From contig JAHEDW010000016.1 of NCBI GenBank assembly GCA_024641025.1, positions 1 through 42,878 of the forward strand: a DNA stretch of 42,878 nt, given 5' to 3'. The stretch is from Gallionella sp. GTDB lineage: Bacteria > Pseudomonadota > Gammaproteobacteria > Burkholderiales > Gallionellaceae. The translations under genes and the position numbers were made by a program. Every line of letters begins with the position of its first letter. The stretch's first letter is position 1. Positions 17,217 to 26,015 of the stretch are shown one piece after another. The notes under the pieces are model-generated. The model was not told where the DNA came from and searched no databases. It saw only the letters and a list, made by a program, of their open reading frames with translations.

Positions 17217-19493
17217 ATGGAAATTAAACTTGATATCCTAAACTTGTTCCTTACCAAAATGTGTAAGTTGCTTTCCGTACCTGGGCTCGCCCTGATCGTC
17301 ACATTATCTGTAATATCGGTTCCGCAAGCCCATGCACAAGTAATCGATCAGATCAGCATCAGTGAAGCCGGAGATGAGGCGGAGATACAGTTGCATTTCA
17401 TCACCCAGGTTCGCTATGTTCGACAGCAAGTTCTAAAAAATGGTGATATACGTATCTACGTCACACTGTTGAACATCGATTCCAAAGATCCTCGGCTGAA
17501 ATGGGAAAAGCAGAAATCCCCCCCATCAAATCTTGTGCCCCCTTTTACAGTCACGTATCCCGAACTGGATACGTCACTCACATTGAGCTTTGGAAAGAGC
17601 GTCAAATATCGCGTGAGTGCAGGACATGACGGGCGTAGCATCAGCATCATTACTCCTTCACTTATGCCGAAACAGAAATCGAAGGAGTCAATCAAGCCAA
17701 CAATTCCTGCGGCGGCCTTACCAATAGTCGCAGTGCCTGTGATTCCTCCTTCTGTTGGAGGCGAGTCAGCTTCAGCTGTAGCGGGTTTGGCTGAACAAAG
17801 ATTATTGACCCCTCAGGAAGTAGAGCTGGAAGCCCAGCGGTTGTTTATCGCTGCAAGTGATGCTTTGCAGGCTAATCAAGTCGACAAATCGATTGAGACA
17901 CTCAACAAGTTGCTAAATTTGCCTCCTAACGCACTTTCTCAAGCTTCGCAGAAATTGATGGGTGAAGCCCGTGAAAAAAATGGTGAATATACCAAGGCGC
18001 GTGCTGAATACGAGTTATATCTAAAACTCTATCCCAAGGCCGAAGATGCCGGTCAGGTCAAAACCCTACTGGAAAATTTGCCTAAGGCAGATATGGCAAA
18101 GAAGGTCAAGGAAGCACCCGGTGATATGCCCAGGAAGTCGGCAGAGGAATTTATGAGGGTTTCCGGAGGAATTTCTCAGACTTACTACAATGGTTACTCG
18201 CATATTGATACCTTCGCAACGGATAACATCAATCCGCCTACAATCAATGTGATTGATACTACCGATCAATCCATGTTGCTGACGAATTTGGACATGACTG
18301 CCTGGAAACGTTCCGAAAATATTGATTCGCGCTTTGTACTGCGCGAATTCAACAAAATCAATTTCCTGCCTGGTCAGCCACGAGATTTTCGATGGGATGC
18401 GGTTTATGTCGAGCAGGTCGCCAGAAATCGGAAATTTCTATACCGTCTGGGACGGCAGTCCGGTACGACAGCAGGTATGCCCGGCCGCTTCGATGGCGCC
18501 GCCGGCGGTTACAATCTTAATGAGTCATGGCGCATCAATGCAGCAGCAGGTTTGCCGGTTGACTATTACAGTGGCGGTGACTCGGGAGACAGAAAAACAT
18601 TCGCAAGTTTGAGTGTCGATCTGACCAGGATGCCGGATGAATGGAGTGGTAGTGCGTATATATTGATGCAAAAGATGGGTAGCGTAAAAGACCGCAACGC
18701 ACTCGGGCTCGAAGCGCACTATTTTGTACCTGAACGCAATTACATGATGCAGATGGAATATGCCAGCCTATACAAGAAATTAAACTTTGCGACATTTCAG
18801 GGAAACTGGACCAGACCATCAGGAAACAATTATTACATGACGCTGGATCATCGCCGGTCACCCCCATTAGCCTTGAACTTGCAAGGGCAAACTACGCTAT
18901 CTGTTGATAATTTGCTTCGCTCAAGCTCGATAAATTTACAAACACTTCGTGATAACGCCGTTGCGCTAGGCATGATCAGTAATATGGCAACGATAGGAAT
19001 GTCTCATCCGGTCAATTCAGATATTAGACTGATTGCGGATTTCCGGTTAAGCAATACTGGTGGCACTGGACCATATTATTCCACGATAACATCAGATTAC
19101 CAGCCAGGTTCTCCAGGCAGCGGGAACCAATATGCCCTTTCAGGACAAGTGATAGGTAATAACCTGATCTTCAAGAATGATGTGGGAATAGCGAACGCTA
19201 CCTTGACAAAAACCCCCACGTCTACAGGGCAGTCATTAATATTCACCCAGGTGTCAACGATTAACACGCGTTGGCGTATTGATGTGTCCTTGTTTCTTTT
19301 TAGTCAGAAATCCACTTCAGATGCTCATCAAACTCAAATCAGGCCGAGCCTGACCGTGAATTATCGCTTGAGCGATTCATGGAATTTTACTGCTGAAGGT
19401 GGGATCGAACAAAATAAAGCTACCAGCACGAATGCAACCGATACGACCAGACGCAAGTATTTCTATGCTGGATACCGCTGGGATTTCCGTTAA
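17217..19493 (+). CDS. Outer-membrane porin with N-terminal TPR extension (porin of the cytochrome complex)
   Basis: A 758-residue exported protein with a signal peptide ending near QAHA (residue 40). Residues ~41-145 form a beta-rich domain resembling AMIN-type periplasmic domains. A Pro/Val-rich linker follows, then a helical TPR-like region at ~198-290. From about 310 to the end the sequence alternates polar and hydrophobic residues with many aromatic strand ends, as expected of a large beta-barrel. The last residues are YFYAGYRWDFR, with the aromatic one place from the end instead of terminal. ATG 17217 has only a weak, close AGG; a second ATG at 17259 also gives a good signal peptide. 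Sitting just after two giant cytochromes, it is the likely conduit sheath, equivalent in role to MtrB/MtoB/PioB. The barrel call is from pattern only. Confidence 0.78.
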   Translation: MEIKLDILNLFLTKMCKLLSVPGLALIVTLSVISVPQAHAQVIDQISISEAGDEAEIQLHFITQVRYVRQQVLKNGDIRIYVTLLNIDSKDPRLKWEKQKSPPSNLVPPFTVTYPELDTSLTLSFGKSVKYRVSAGHDGRSISIITPSLMPKQKSKESIKPTIPAAALPIVAVPVIPPSVGGESASAVAGLAEQRLLTPQEVELEAQRLFIAASDALQANQVDKSIETLNKLLNLPPNALSQASQKLMGEAREKNGEYTKARAEYELYLKLYPKAEDAGQVKTLLENLPKADMAKKVKEAPGDMPRKSAEEFMRVSGGISQTYYNGYSHIDTFATDNINPPTINVIDTTDQSMLLTNLDMTAWKRSENIDSRFVLREFNKINFLPGQPRDFRWDAVYVEQVARNRKFLYRLGRQSGTTAGMPGRFDGAAGGYNLNESWRINAAAGLPVDYYSGGDSGDRKTFASLSVDLTRMPDEWSGSAYILMQKMGSVKDRNALGLEAHYFVPERNYMMQMEYASLYKKLNFATFQGNWTRPSGNNYYMTLDHRRSPPLALNLQGQTTLSVDNLLRSSSINLQTLRDNAVALGMISNMATIGMSHPVNSDIRLIADFRLSNTGGTGPYYSTITSDYQPGSPGSGNQYALSGQVIGNNLIFKNDVGIANATLTKTPTSTGQSLIFTQVSTINTRWRIDVSLFLFSQKSTSDAHQTQIRPSLTVNYRLSDSWNFTAEGGIEQNKATSTNATDTTRRKYFYAGYRWDFR

Positions 19494-19704
19494 AAGTTTT
19501 GTTCTGAAATTGCAGCAGATGAAGATTTTTAGATCGATAATATGATGTGACTTATGGGAAAAAGTGCCGATTCATAAATGAATCAGACCATGTAGCATCG
19601 CAAGATTCCGTAATCACAGTATTCCTAAGCTGTTATATATTGCCGAATCATTCAAGGTTACATAAATGGCAAAAGCAAAACCCGAATTAAACAAAGAGGT
19701 GAAA

Positions 19705-21126
19705 ATGAATCCATCCATTCATGAAAAGCGTATCGCAATAGTGTTTTTTACGGTGTTGCTAACTGCTTGTGGTGGTGGTGGAGGAAGCAGTGGAGGTCCA
19801 ATTGGTGGAGGTGGCTCTTCAGCACTTAACTTGATTGACTGGGCATGGGTAGGCGGCAGCGATACGTTTGGACAGCCAGGGGACTACGGTACCAAAGACA
19901 TAACTGTATCAACCAACATGCCGCAAGCACTCGAAGGTGCCATGTCCTGGACCGATGTCAATGGACATCTCTGGTTGTTTGGAGGTGGGGGTGGCACAGG
20001 CCCAACCGATTTCAGTGACATGTGGGAGTTTAATGGCACAAATTGGACTTGGAGGAATGGCCCGGAGCCCGCAGGAACCTATAATAAGCAGAACACATCA
20101 GGTAGCTTGGGTTTCCCCGCTGCACGTCAGTATTCAGCAATCTGGTCCAAACCCAAGGGAACCGGTGGTAGCAACCTCTGGTTGTTCGGAGGATATGTTC
20201 GCATTGATGTTTTAGGGACTACAGCTAAAGCCAATGACCTTTGGAAATATGACACCAGTAATAATCAATGGGCCTTGGTGCAAGGTTCTTCAACAACTGA
20301 GCTATCCGGCATTTATGGAGGCGCTGCCTACCCTGGAGCAAGATACGGTTCCGCTTCATGGACGGATTCGGCAGGCAATTTCTGGCTATTTGGAGGATAT
20401 GGGCGAGACGAGGCTTCTTTGAACTCAGGATTTCTGAATGACCTCTGGAAATTTGACACAAGCACAAGTCAATGGACCTGGGTGAGTGGCGCAAAAGTGA
20501 TCGATGAGCCAGGTAACTATGGAACTAGCAGCCCAGTTCTAGGTGCACGTTACGCAGCTGTATCATGGGTAGACGGCAGCGGCAATCTGATGATTTTCGG
20601 GGGATATGGGTACGACTCGGCCGGAAATCTTGGCAATCTCAATGACCTTTGGAAGTACAACATTGGCAATGATACTTGGACTTGGGTTAACGGTCCCAAC
20701 ATCGTTGATCGATCTGGAAGCTATGGTACGCCGGGATCCCCGAGCATGAATAACATACCGGGCGCGAGGCGTTTTGCAGTCTCCTGGAAAGACAATATCG
20801 GCAATTTCTGGGTGTTTGGTGGCAGCGGAGTAGATTCGGCCGGGAAATCCGGCATCCTCAATGACCTATGGAAATTTGATGGGGCTAACTGGACCTGGAT
20901 GAGCGGAAGCAATATAAGCGATCAAAACGGTGAATTCGGTACAACTGGTAATTCTGATCCGGCCAGGTTTGTTCCAGGCGCCCGCGATGTTGCGGTCTCA
21001 TGGTACAACAGCCTCACTGGCAGTTACTGGCTGTTCGGTGGCCAAGGTCTTGGCGCCTATTACGGCCCCAACATTCCGAACTATGGGTACCTCAACGACT
21101 TTTGGAAATTTCAGCCGAGGCCATGA
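19705..21126 (+). CDS. Kelch-repeat lipoprotein
   Basis: A 473-residue secreted lipoprotein. The signal peptide ends in a lipobox (LLTAC), followed by a Gly/Ser-rich linker. Six kelch-type repeats follow, each with W.(L/F/V)FGG and NDLWKF/Y and a trailing W.WV.G segment, so a six-bladed beta-propeller is expected. The ATG at 19705 has a good AAAGAGGTG Shine-Dalgarno; an earlier in-frame ATG at 19666 lacks one and would put 13 charged residues before the signal. It lies 211 bases after the porin gene on the same strand. Such propellers bind proteins or sugars; an outer-membrane accessory role for the cytochrome-porin complex is inferred from position only. Without the gene context it would be an ordinary kelch protein. 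Confidence 0.85.
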   Translation: MNPSIHEKRIAIVFFTVLLTACGGGGGSSGGPIGGGGSSALNLIDWAWVGGSDTFGQPGDYGTKDITVSTNMPQALEGAMSWTDVNGHLWLFGGGGGTGPTDFSDMWEFNGTNWTWRNGPEPAGTYNKQNTSGSLGFPAARQYSAIWSKPKGTGGSNLWLFGGYVRIDVLGTTAKANDLWKYDTSNNQWALVQGSSTTELSGIYGGAAYPGARYGSASWTDSAGNFWLFGGYGRDEASLNSGFLNDLWKFDTSTSQWTWVSGAKVIDEPGNYGTSSPVLGARYAAVSWVDGSGNLMIFGGYGYDSAGNLGNLNDLWKYNIGNDTWTWVNGPNIVDRSGSYGTPGSPSMNNIPGARRFAVSWKDNIGNFWVFGGSGVDSAGKSGILNDLWKFDGANWTWMSGSNISDQNGEFGTTGNSDPARFVPGARDVAVSWYNSLTGSYWLFGGQGLGAYYGPNIPNYGYLNDFWKFQPRP

Positions 21127-21275
21127 GCGTGGTTGAACTGTTTCGAAGATTCCCAAATTCCAGTATAGGACCTTTCTGAACAGGCGAGAGCCATCATAGG
21201 CGGAAACTCGGCCGCGGTTTGATTCATTCCTTCTGCAGAGTAACAGCTAAGGAATTACGCAATGCTCCTAAACAG

Positions 21276-22562
21276 TCAATCTTGAGGTATGGCTCTTTCA
21301 CCAAGTACCCCTTCTTCTCCGGTCAAACGCGCAATGATCACCGCTCCGCATGAATCGCTGAAAATATTTACCGATGTTCGGCACATGTCCAGCACGCGAT
21401 CGACCGCAAGGATCAGGCCGATTGCCTCAACCGGTAAGCCAACTGCTGCAAGGATGATGGCGATGGCGACCAAGCTGGCCGAGGGAATGGCGGCAACTCC
21501 GATCGAGGTTACCAAGGCCATTAACACGATGGTAAATTGCTGCACGAACCCGAGTTCGATTCCATAAGCTTGTGCGATAAACATTGCAGCTACGCACTCA
21601 TACAATGCCGTGCCATCCATGTTTACCGTCGCACCCAGCGGCAATACAAAACTGCTGGTACGGTTGGAAACCCCGGCATTTTTTTCCACACATTCCATGG
21701 TAAGCGGCAGCGTTGCAGCAGATGAACTGGTGGAAAATGCTGTCAGCAGCGCCGGTGCCATTGCGCGAAAGTGGCGAAGCGGATTGACCTGCCCGACAAA
21801 ATACAGAAGCAAAGGCAATACGACCAAAAGATGTACGGCCAGCCCTGCCAGTACGCTGAAGAAAAACCATGCAAGTGGTACAAACGCAGAATATCCGGTG
21901 CTAGCCACCACTTTTGCCACCAACCCAAAAACGCCTATCGGTGCGAACTTCATCACCCAGTCGGTGATCTTCATCATCACCTGAAAAATTCCCTGCCAGA
22001 AGTTGTACATCTTTTCCGCGTAGACTTCTTCGATCTTGGTCATAAAAAAACCGAATAGCAAACTGAAGAAAATTAGCCCGAGCATCTGTCCATCTGCAGC
22101 TGCGGCAACTACGTTGGTGGGCACCATACGCAGGAAAACTTCGACCAGATCGCCAGTGCTCCTCCCCTCTACCTTGGCCACAACATCATCGATATTTTCT
22201 GTCATACCAATCAAATGTTTTGCTGGTGCGCCGTCAATGATCCCTGGCGCAACCATGTTCACAATTGATAGTCCGACGAGAATGGCAAAAAGGCTGGTAG
22301 TAAGATAATAAAGAAGCGTTTTAATGCCTAGCCTGCCGAATGCGCCGCCAGAGCCGATTCCAGCGATTCCGACAATGATTGAAGAAACTACCAGCGGTAC
22401 GATAAGCATTTTAAGAGCGTTAAGAAACAGGGTGCCGATGAAATCGAAAACCGAAAATATGCGAATGCCCAGGAATTCAGAGCTAGTACCTGCCAGTGAG
22501 CCGGAGATGACGGCAAGCAGCAGTGCAATGAGGATTTGCCAGTGCAGCTTAAGTTTCTTCAT
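21276..22562 (-). CDS. Dicarboxylate/amino acid:cation symporter (DAACS family)
   Basis: A 428-residue inner-membrane secondary transporter of the GltP/DctA family, which imports glutamate, aspartate or C4-dicarboxylates with H+ or Na+. It shows the serine-rich hairpin (TSSSAATLP), the NMDGTALYE motif of TM7 and VDRVLDMCRTSVN with the substrate-contacting Asp/Arg of TM8. Family length fixes the start at 22562 (MKKLKLHW); an upstream ATG at 22622 would add 20 hydrophilic residues. It converges on the kelch gene and appears unrelated to the electron-transfer island. Substrate cannot be assigned from the visible motifs. Confidence 0.93.
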   Translation of the reverse strand: MKKLKLHWQILIALLLAVISGSLAGTSSEFLGIRIFSVFDFIGTLFLNALKMLIVPLVVSSIIVGIAGIGSGGAFGRLGIKTLLYYLTTSLFAILVGLSIVNMVAPGIIDGAPAKHLIGMTENIDDVVAKVEGRSTGDLVEVFLRMVPTNVVAAAADGQMLGLIFFSLLFGFFMTKIEEVYAEKMYNFWQGIFQVMMKITDWVMKFAPIGVFGLVAKVVASTGYSAFVPLAWFFFSVLAGLAVHLLVVLPLLLYFVGQVNPLRHFRAMAPALLTAFSTSSSAATLPLTMECVEKNAGVSNRTSSFVLPLGATVNMDGTALYECVAAMFIAQAYGIELGFVQQFTIVLMALVTSIGVAAIPSASLVAIAIILAAVGLPVEAIGLILAVDRVLDMCRTSVNIFSDSCGAVIIARLTGEEGVLGERAIPQD

Positions 22563-22605
22563 TCCTGGGTGCCTGTAATATGAGGAGTGCGGCGGCAAAC
22601 AATTC

Positions 22606-22782
22606 ATGCGCGTGCTGTCCAATTATAAATGGCAAAGTAGCCTGCAGTCGAACCTGAACCCTAAACCGGTTTTGCCTCATAACTTGCGCGAAGTCACCGT
22701 AGAGAATGCTAAAGTGATAAATATGGTCTGCGATAATGCCCTCGGAATTACAGAAGAAGATGTGTATTCCTTGTTGCGCTGA
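22606..22782 (+). CDS. Small hypothetical protein, 58 residues
   Basis: An intact short reading frame from ATG 22606 to TGA 22782 in the gap between the symporter and the hydrolase. The product is soluble and composition-balanced (for example NPKPVLPHNLREVTVENAK and ITEEDVYSLLR). It looks more protein-like than random frames nearby. No good Shine-Dalgarno is visible, and no family is recognised. It is read divergently from the symporter. Confidence 0.35.
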   Translation: MRVLSNYKWQSSLQSNLNPKPVLPHNLREVTVENAKVINMVCDNALGITEEDVYSLLR

Positions 22783-22844
22783 CCGGAAATAGTATATTTG
22801 AATTAATAGCAGCCTATGGCTTTGGAGAATATTAGCTACGTACC

Positions 22845-23738
22845 ATGACGATAAAGCAGATCATCTTCGTTCCAGGGAAGAATCCCAAGGCAAAGCCAGA
22901 GCAGCATAGTGAGTTACTTTGGCGTACTCTTGTCGAGGGAGTGCGTCGCGCTGATGATGCTGTGGCCGACAAGCTTCAGGCCAGTTACGCCCAATTCCAC
23001 CTGATTGGCTGGAACTATATTTATTATCATGTGTACAAGGATATAACCAGTGACATTCCTTGGATCGATGCCATGATCAACAAACATGGACCCACTGTAC
23101 AAGACATTCGCGAAGCACATTCCTGGAAATTAAGAATCGATCGACTTATGTTGACACTGGCTGACCATGTCCCACTTTTGATTCATTTGTTGCCGGAAAA
23201 GGCACGAAGCACTGCCCAGGAGATTGACCGGTATTTCAACAATACTGATGATGTCGCAAGCAAAATTCGTGGATTGCTAAAGCAGACAATGATCCCCATG
23301 CTTGAGCGACGAGATGAGATACTGTTGATAGGGCATAGTCTCGGTGCTGTCATTGCCTACGATACATTGTGGGAGATTTCGCATAAGGAATGTGTGACAG
23401 GAAAAATTGATTTCCTTACGCTTGGCAGTCCCCTGGGCATGCATTACATAAAACGCCGGCTGCTGGGTATGAGCGGACATGGGGAAAATAATTATCCCAA
23501 CCTGATCAGGCGCTGGATAAATCTCTCGGCAGAAGGCGATGTTACAGCGCTCAACCGAAATCTCAACGAGGGTTTCCACGAGATGCTAGAGCTGGGCTTG
23601 GTTGAAACCATTGAAGACCATAGTCATGGGATCTACAATTTCTTTCGTAGTGATGCCGGACTGAATTGTCATCGTTCATATGGATATATGGTTAATCCAG
23701 CAGTAGGAAGCATCATAGCAGACTGGTGGAAACACTGA
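22845..23738 (+). CDS. Alpha/beta-hydrolase-fold serine hydrolase-like protein
   Basis: A 297-residue soluble protein of unknown substrate. It opens with a strand resembling alpha/beta hydrolases (QIIFVPGKNPK) and carries the nucleophile elbow GHSLG in LLIGHSLGAVIAYDTLWE, typical of esterases and lipases. A second core strand is FLTLGSPLG. Candidate acid and base residues are Asp in SAEGDVT and His in EDHSHGIYNFF near the C-terminus. There is no signal peptide or membrane segment. The GGAG before it is too far (about 17 bases) to be a normal ribosome site. It is followed 94 bases later by the AlgH-like gene on the same strand. Function beyond hydrolase fold is not claimed. Confidence 0.72.
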   Translation: MTIKQIIFVPGKNPKAKPEQHSELLWRTLVEGVRRADDAVADKLQASYAQFHLIGWNYIYYHVYKDITSDIPWIDAMINKHGPTVQDIREAHSWKLRIDRLMLTLADHVPLLIHLLPEKARSTAQEIDRYFNNTDDVASKIRGLLKQTMIPMLERRDEILLIGHSLGAVIAYDTLWEISHKECVTGKIDFLTLGSPLGMHYIKRRLLGMSGHGENNYPNLIRRWINLSAEGDVTALNRNLNEGFHEMLELGLVETIEDHSHGIYNFFRSDAGLNCHRSYGYMVNPAVGSIIADWWKH

Positions 23739-23832
23739 TGCTGAACAGGGATTATTGAAAGGTAGGTGAATGGATATGCCGGAACTAATGAAAACAAACT
23801 CAGCCAACGAATTTTCGACAAGGATTGATCAA

Positions 23833-24450
23833 ATGTTGAACATACGATTCCTCCATTTGACATTGTTGAGCGTGTTACTCATGTTCATATGGCCAACAAT
23901 GCTGCATGCGGATTCACTTGAGGATATGCCACAAGAACAGGATTCAAAAGCAATATTGTTAGTGGCAAGCAAGAAAATGGCAGACCCAAGATTCCGCAAG
24001 ACTGTTCTCCTGGTAACAAAGCATGGCAAGAGCGGTCCCATCGGCGTCATCCTTAATCGTCCAGAGAGCGTCACGCTAGATAAATTGTTTCCGGAGTATC
24101 CAGCAGCTAAGGAGCTTAGCCTATTTGAAGGCGGGCCAGTATACCCCGGGCAAGTTTCCTATCTTGTTCGTGGCGGAGATGCAGCAGAAAGGACGTTGGA
24201 AATTTCCAGTAACATCTATCTTGCCTATGATTTGCCATATCTGGAAGAACTGCTGAGCGGAAAGCGTCATTACAAGGATTTGCGGGTGTTGCATGGCATG
24301 GCATCATGGGCGCCTGGCCAGTTGGAGTATGAGGTTCAGCTTGGAGATTGGGACATCCTGCCAGTCGATGAAGCTGCAATTTTCGAGCAATCACCGAGCG
24401 AAATGTGGAAGGAATTGAACACTCGAGTTAGTAGTTCCCATGAAATTTGA
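23833..24450 (+). CDS. YqgE/AlgH family protein with a signal peptide
   Basis: A 205-residue member of the YqgE/AlgH (UPF0301) family. Family motifs are present: ILLVASKKMADPRFRKTVLL, IGVILNRP, LFEGGPV and HGMASWAPGQLE. In most members the domain starts at the N-terminus and is cytoplasmic. Here about 25 residues with the look of a signal peptide (basic start, hydrophobic core LLSVLLMFIWPTMLHA, cleavage near HADS) come first, so the protein is probably periplasmic or membrane-held. ATG 23833 has a good AAGGA at 23820-23824; an earlier in-frame ATG at 23770 would bury the signal. The family's biochemical function is not firmly known; AlgH affects alginate regulation in Pseudomonas. Confidence 0.85.
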   Translation: MLNIRFLHLTLLSVLLMFIWPTMLHADSLEDMPQEQDSKAILLVASKKMADPRFRKTVLLVTKHGKSGPIGVILNRPESVTLDKLFPEYPAAKELSLFEGGPVYPGQVSYLVRGGDAAERTLEISSNIYLAYDLPYLEELLSGKRHYKDLRVLHGMASWAPGQLEYEVQLGDWDILPVDEAAIFEQSPSEMWKELNTRVSSSHEI

Positions 24451-25013
24451 GCCATGCATAATGTTCCGAAGTTAAAGTCCGATTTTCCCGTTATCTATAG
24501 TTGGGGAGAATGCATATTGACCGGTTGAACAACGTTACTGGGAGTTAGCATATCCTTCAGTAGGTATGACATTCATTAAGTCTTATTCTAACGATACAAT
24601 GAATATGACTGCATTTGGCCTACGCTGCACTATATTTCCGGAAATATCGCCTTAGAAAGATATTTCGACTGGATGATCAATTTTCGAAAATACCCGCACA
24701 TAATCCATTTCTACTGGAGTTACGATTTTCTGCAAGGTGTCGAAATCAAGAAAAATTCTGGCTTGGCATCGCAAATGAATTTGCGGCTACAACAAACACT
24801 TTGGGGAAGACGTTTTATGGGGGATAGAGACCATTGATGGACCAAATGATGGGCTTCAGTCACATATATTGAAGATGATCTTCCTGTGTGAGGAGTGAAT
24901 CTCACAGCAATGATAAAATCAATCTATACTTAAAAATATACCCCTCCAAGTCTTGACAGCAGATCCATATGGATCTGTAAAAGCAACCTTAGTAATAAAT
25001 TGAAAGCAACCAT
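24451..25013. other. 563-base gap, non-coding, with a promoter-palindrome at its right end
   Basis: No convincing gene was found; a frame at 24615-24827 lacks family resemblance and a ribosome site. The region holds a 12-bp palindrome (24680-24691), a TGTGAG/CTCACA hairpin near 24886-24905 and the promoter with an 18-bp palindrome listed separately. Confidence 0.5.
24953..24981 (+). promoter_or_regulatory. Promoter with 18-bp perfect palindromic operator
   Basis: A consensus -35 TTGACA (24953-24958) is followed 17 bases later by a weak -10 TGTAAA (24976-24981). The spacer is filled by CAGATCCATATGGATCTG (24960-24977), a perfect 18-bp palindrome. A dyad between the -35 and -10 is the usual place for a repressor or MerR-type site. 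It should control the three-gene membrane cluster that starts at 25014. Confidence 0.55.
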
Positions 25014-25280
25014 ATGAAATATCTTACTAATGCCAGCATGGACTTCCCAACATTATTACGTAGGGTGGCTGCATTCTTATTGACCATGGGAATATTTGCT
25101 CTAGTACTGATGTTTTCGGTACTGCTTTTTTCGGTCATCCTGACCGTAGGTACGGTAGCTTGGGGATATCTGTGGTGGAAAACCCGCGAACAGCGGAAGC
25201 AAATGCTAAAGCATCCTCCGGGGGGGCAAATCATTGAAGGTGAGGTAATTCGTGAGACCGAGTTTCGGGAAGAGAAATGA
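25014..25280 (+). CDS. Small membrane protein, 88 residues
   Basis: A short inner-membrane protein with one long or two short hydrophobic segments (about 17-53) and a hydrophilic tail (KTREQRKQMLKHPPGGQIIEGEV). No family is recognised. Its stop overlaps the ATG of the next gene (ATGA, 25277-25280), so the two are translationally coupled and probably act together. It is the first gene behind the palindromic promoter. GAAAG about 10 bases upstream is a weak ribosome site. Confidence 0.7.
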   Translation: MKYLTNASMDFPTLLRRVAAFLLTMGIFALVLMFSVLLFSVILTVGTVAWGYLWWKTREQRKQMLKHPPGGQIIEGEVIRETEFREEK

Positions 25281-25996
25281 ACGTGAACAAACAAGAATCT
25301 ACCTCCGCATCTTCTGATATTGAACCAGCCAGGCTCGTTTGGCGCCATTTATTCAAGACCAATGAGGGGCTCATTTTGTTGTTTGGAATTGCTGTCGCAC
25401 TTGCCGGTCTTGTCGTTATGGGGCTGGTCGCTTTCTGGTCACCCCAAACCTCCCAGATGATTGGTGTTATGAGTTTCTCAAACGTAATTTTTGGTCGGGC
25501 AGTATCCATGTCTATAGGTTATGCAGGTGGTTACGGCCACGAGCTCGTAGTTCCAGTGAATATGTGGATTGAAACGGTGCTGGTGTTGTTGTTTTATCCA
25601 GTGTTCGTTTTTAGCATGCGCAAGTTGGTAGTTTTTCCCAGGCTAAAACGATTTCTTGACAGTATGCAGCAGGCTGCCGAACGCCATCATGAGAAGGTTC
25701 GCCGCTATGGGATCCTCGGGCTGTTTATCTTCGTCTGGTTCCCATTCTGGATGACGGGGCCGGTGATCGGAAGCGCTATCGGCTACCTTCTCAGTTTCCC
25801 CGCCTGGATGACGCTGACGGTCGTGCTTGTAAGCACATACATTGCAATGGGGGGTTGGGCCTATCTACTTTTTGACCTTTACACACGTGCTTCTGTGTTC
25901 GGGCCATGGGCACCAGTAGTCATAATTGGTCTTATCCTGCTTATGATACTCGCCGGTTACCGGCTCAATCGGCGAGGTAAGAGCCAAAAAATATAA
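25277..25996 (+). CDS. Small multi-drug export-like membrane protein
   Basis: A 239-residue polytopic membrane protein resembling the Sm_multidrug_ex family, named from an early drug-export report but of uncertain function. It has about five hydrophobic segments; the GYAGGYGHELVVPVNMWIET stretch and the WFPFWMTGPVIGSAIGYLL stretch are the most family-like, with Gly/Pro-rich kinks and a conserved Glu/His pair. It overlaps the preceding small membrane protein by 4 bases and is followed 19 bases later by the channel-like gene. Substrate unknown. Confidence 0.65.
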   Translation: MNVNKQESTSASSDIEPARLVWRHLFKTNEGLILLFGIAVALAGLVVMGLVAFWSPQTSQMIGVMSFSNVIFGRAVSMSIGYAGGYGHELVVPVNMWIETVLVLLFYPVFVFSMRKLVVFPRLKRFLDSMQQAAERHHEKVRRYGILGLFIFVWFPFWMTGPVIGSAIGYLLSFPAWMTLTVVLVSTYIAMGGWAYLLFDLYTRASVFGPWAPVVIIGLILLMILAGYRLNRRGKSQKI

Positions 25997-26015
25997 CAGT
26001 TAGAGTGATGTAATT

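Noticed and set aside
24615-24827. 70-residue plus-strand frame in the 563-base gap
   Set aside because: Non-ATG start without a ribosome site and no recognisable features.
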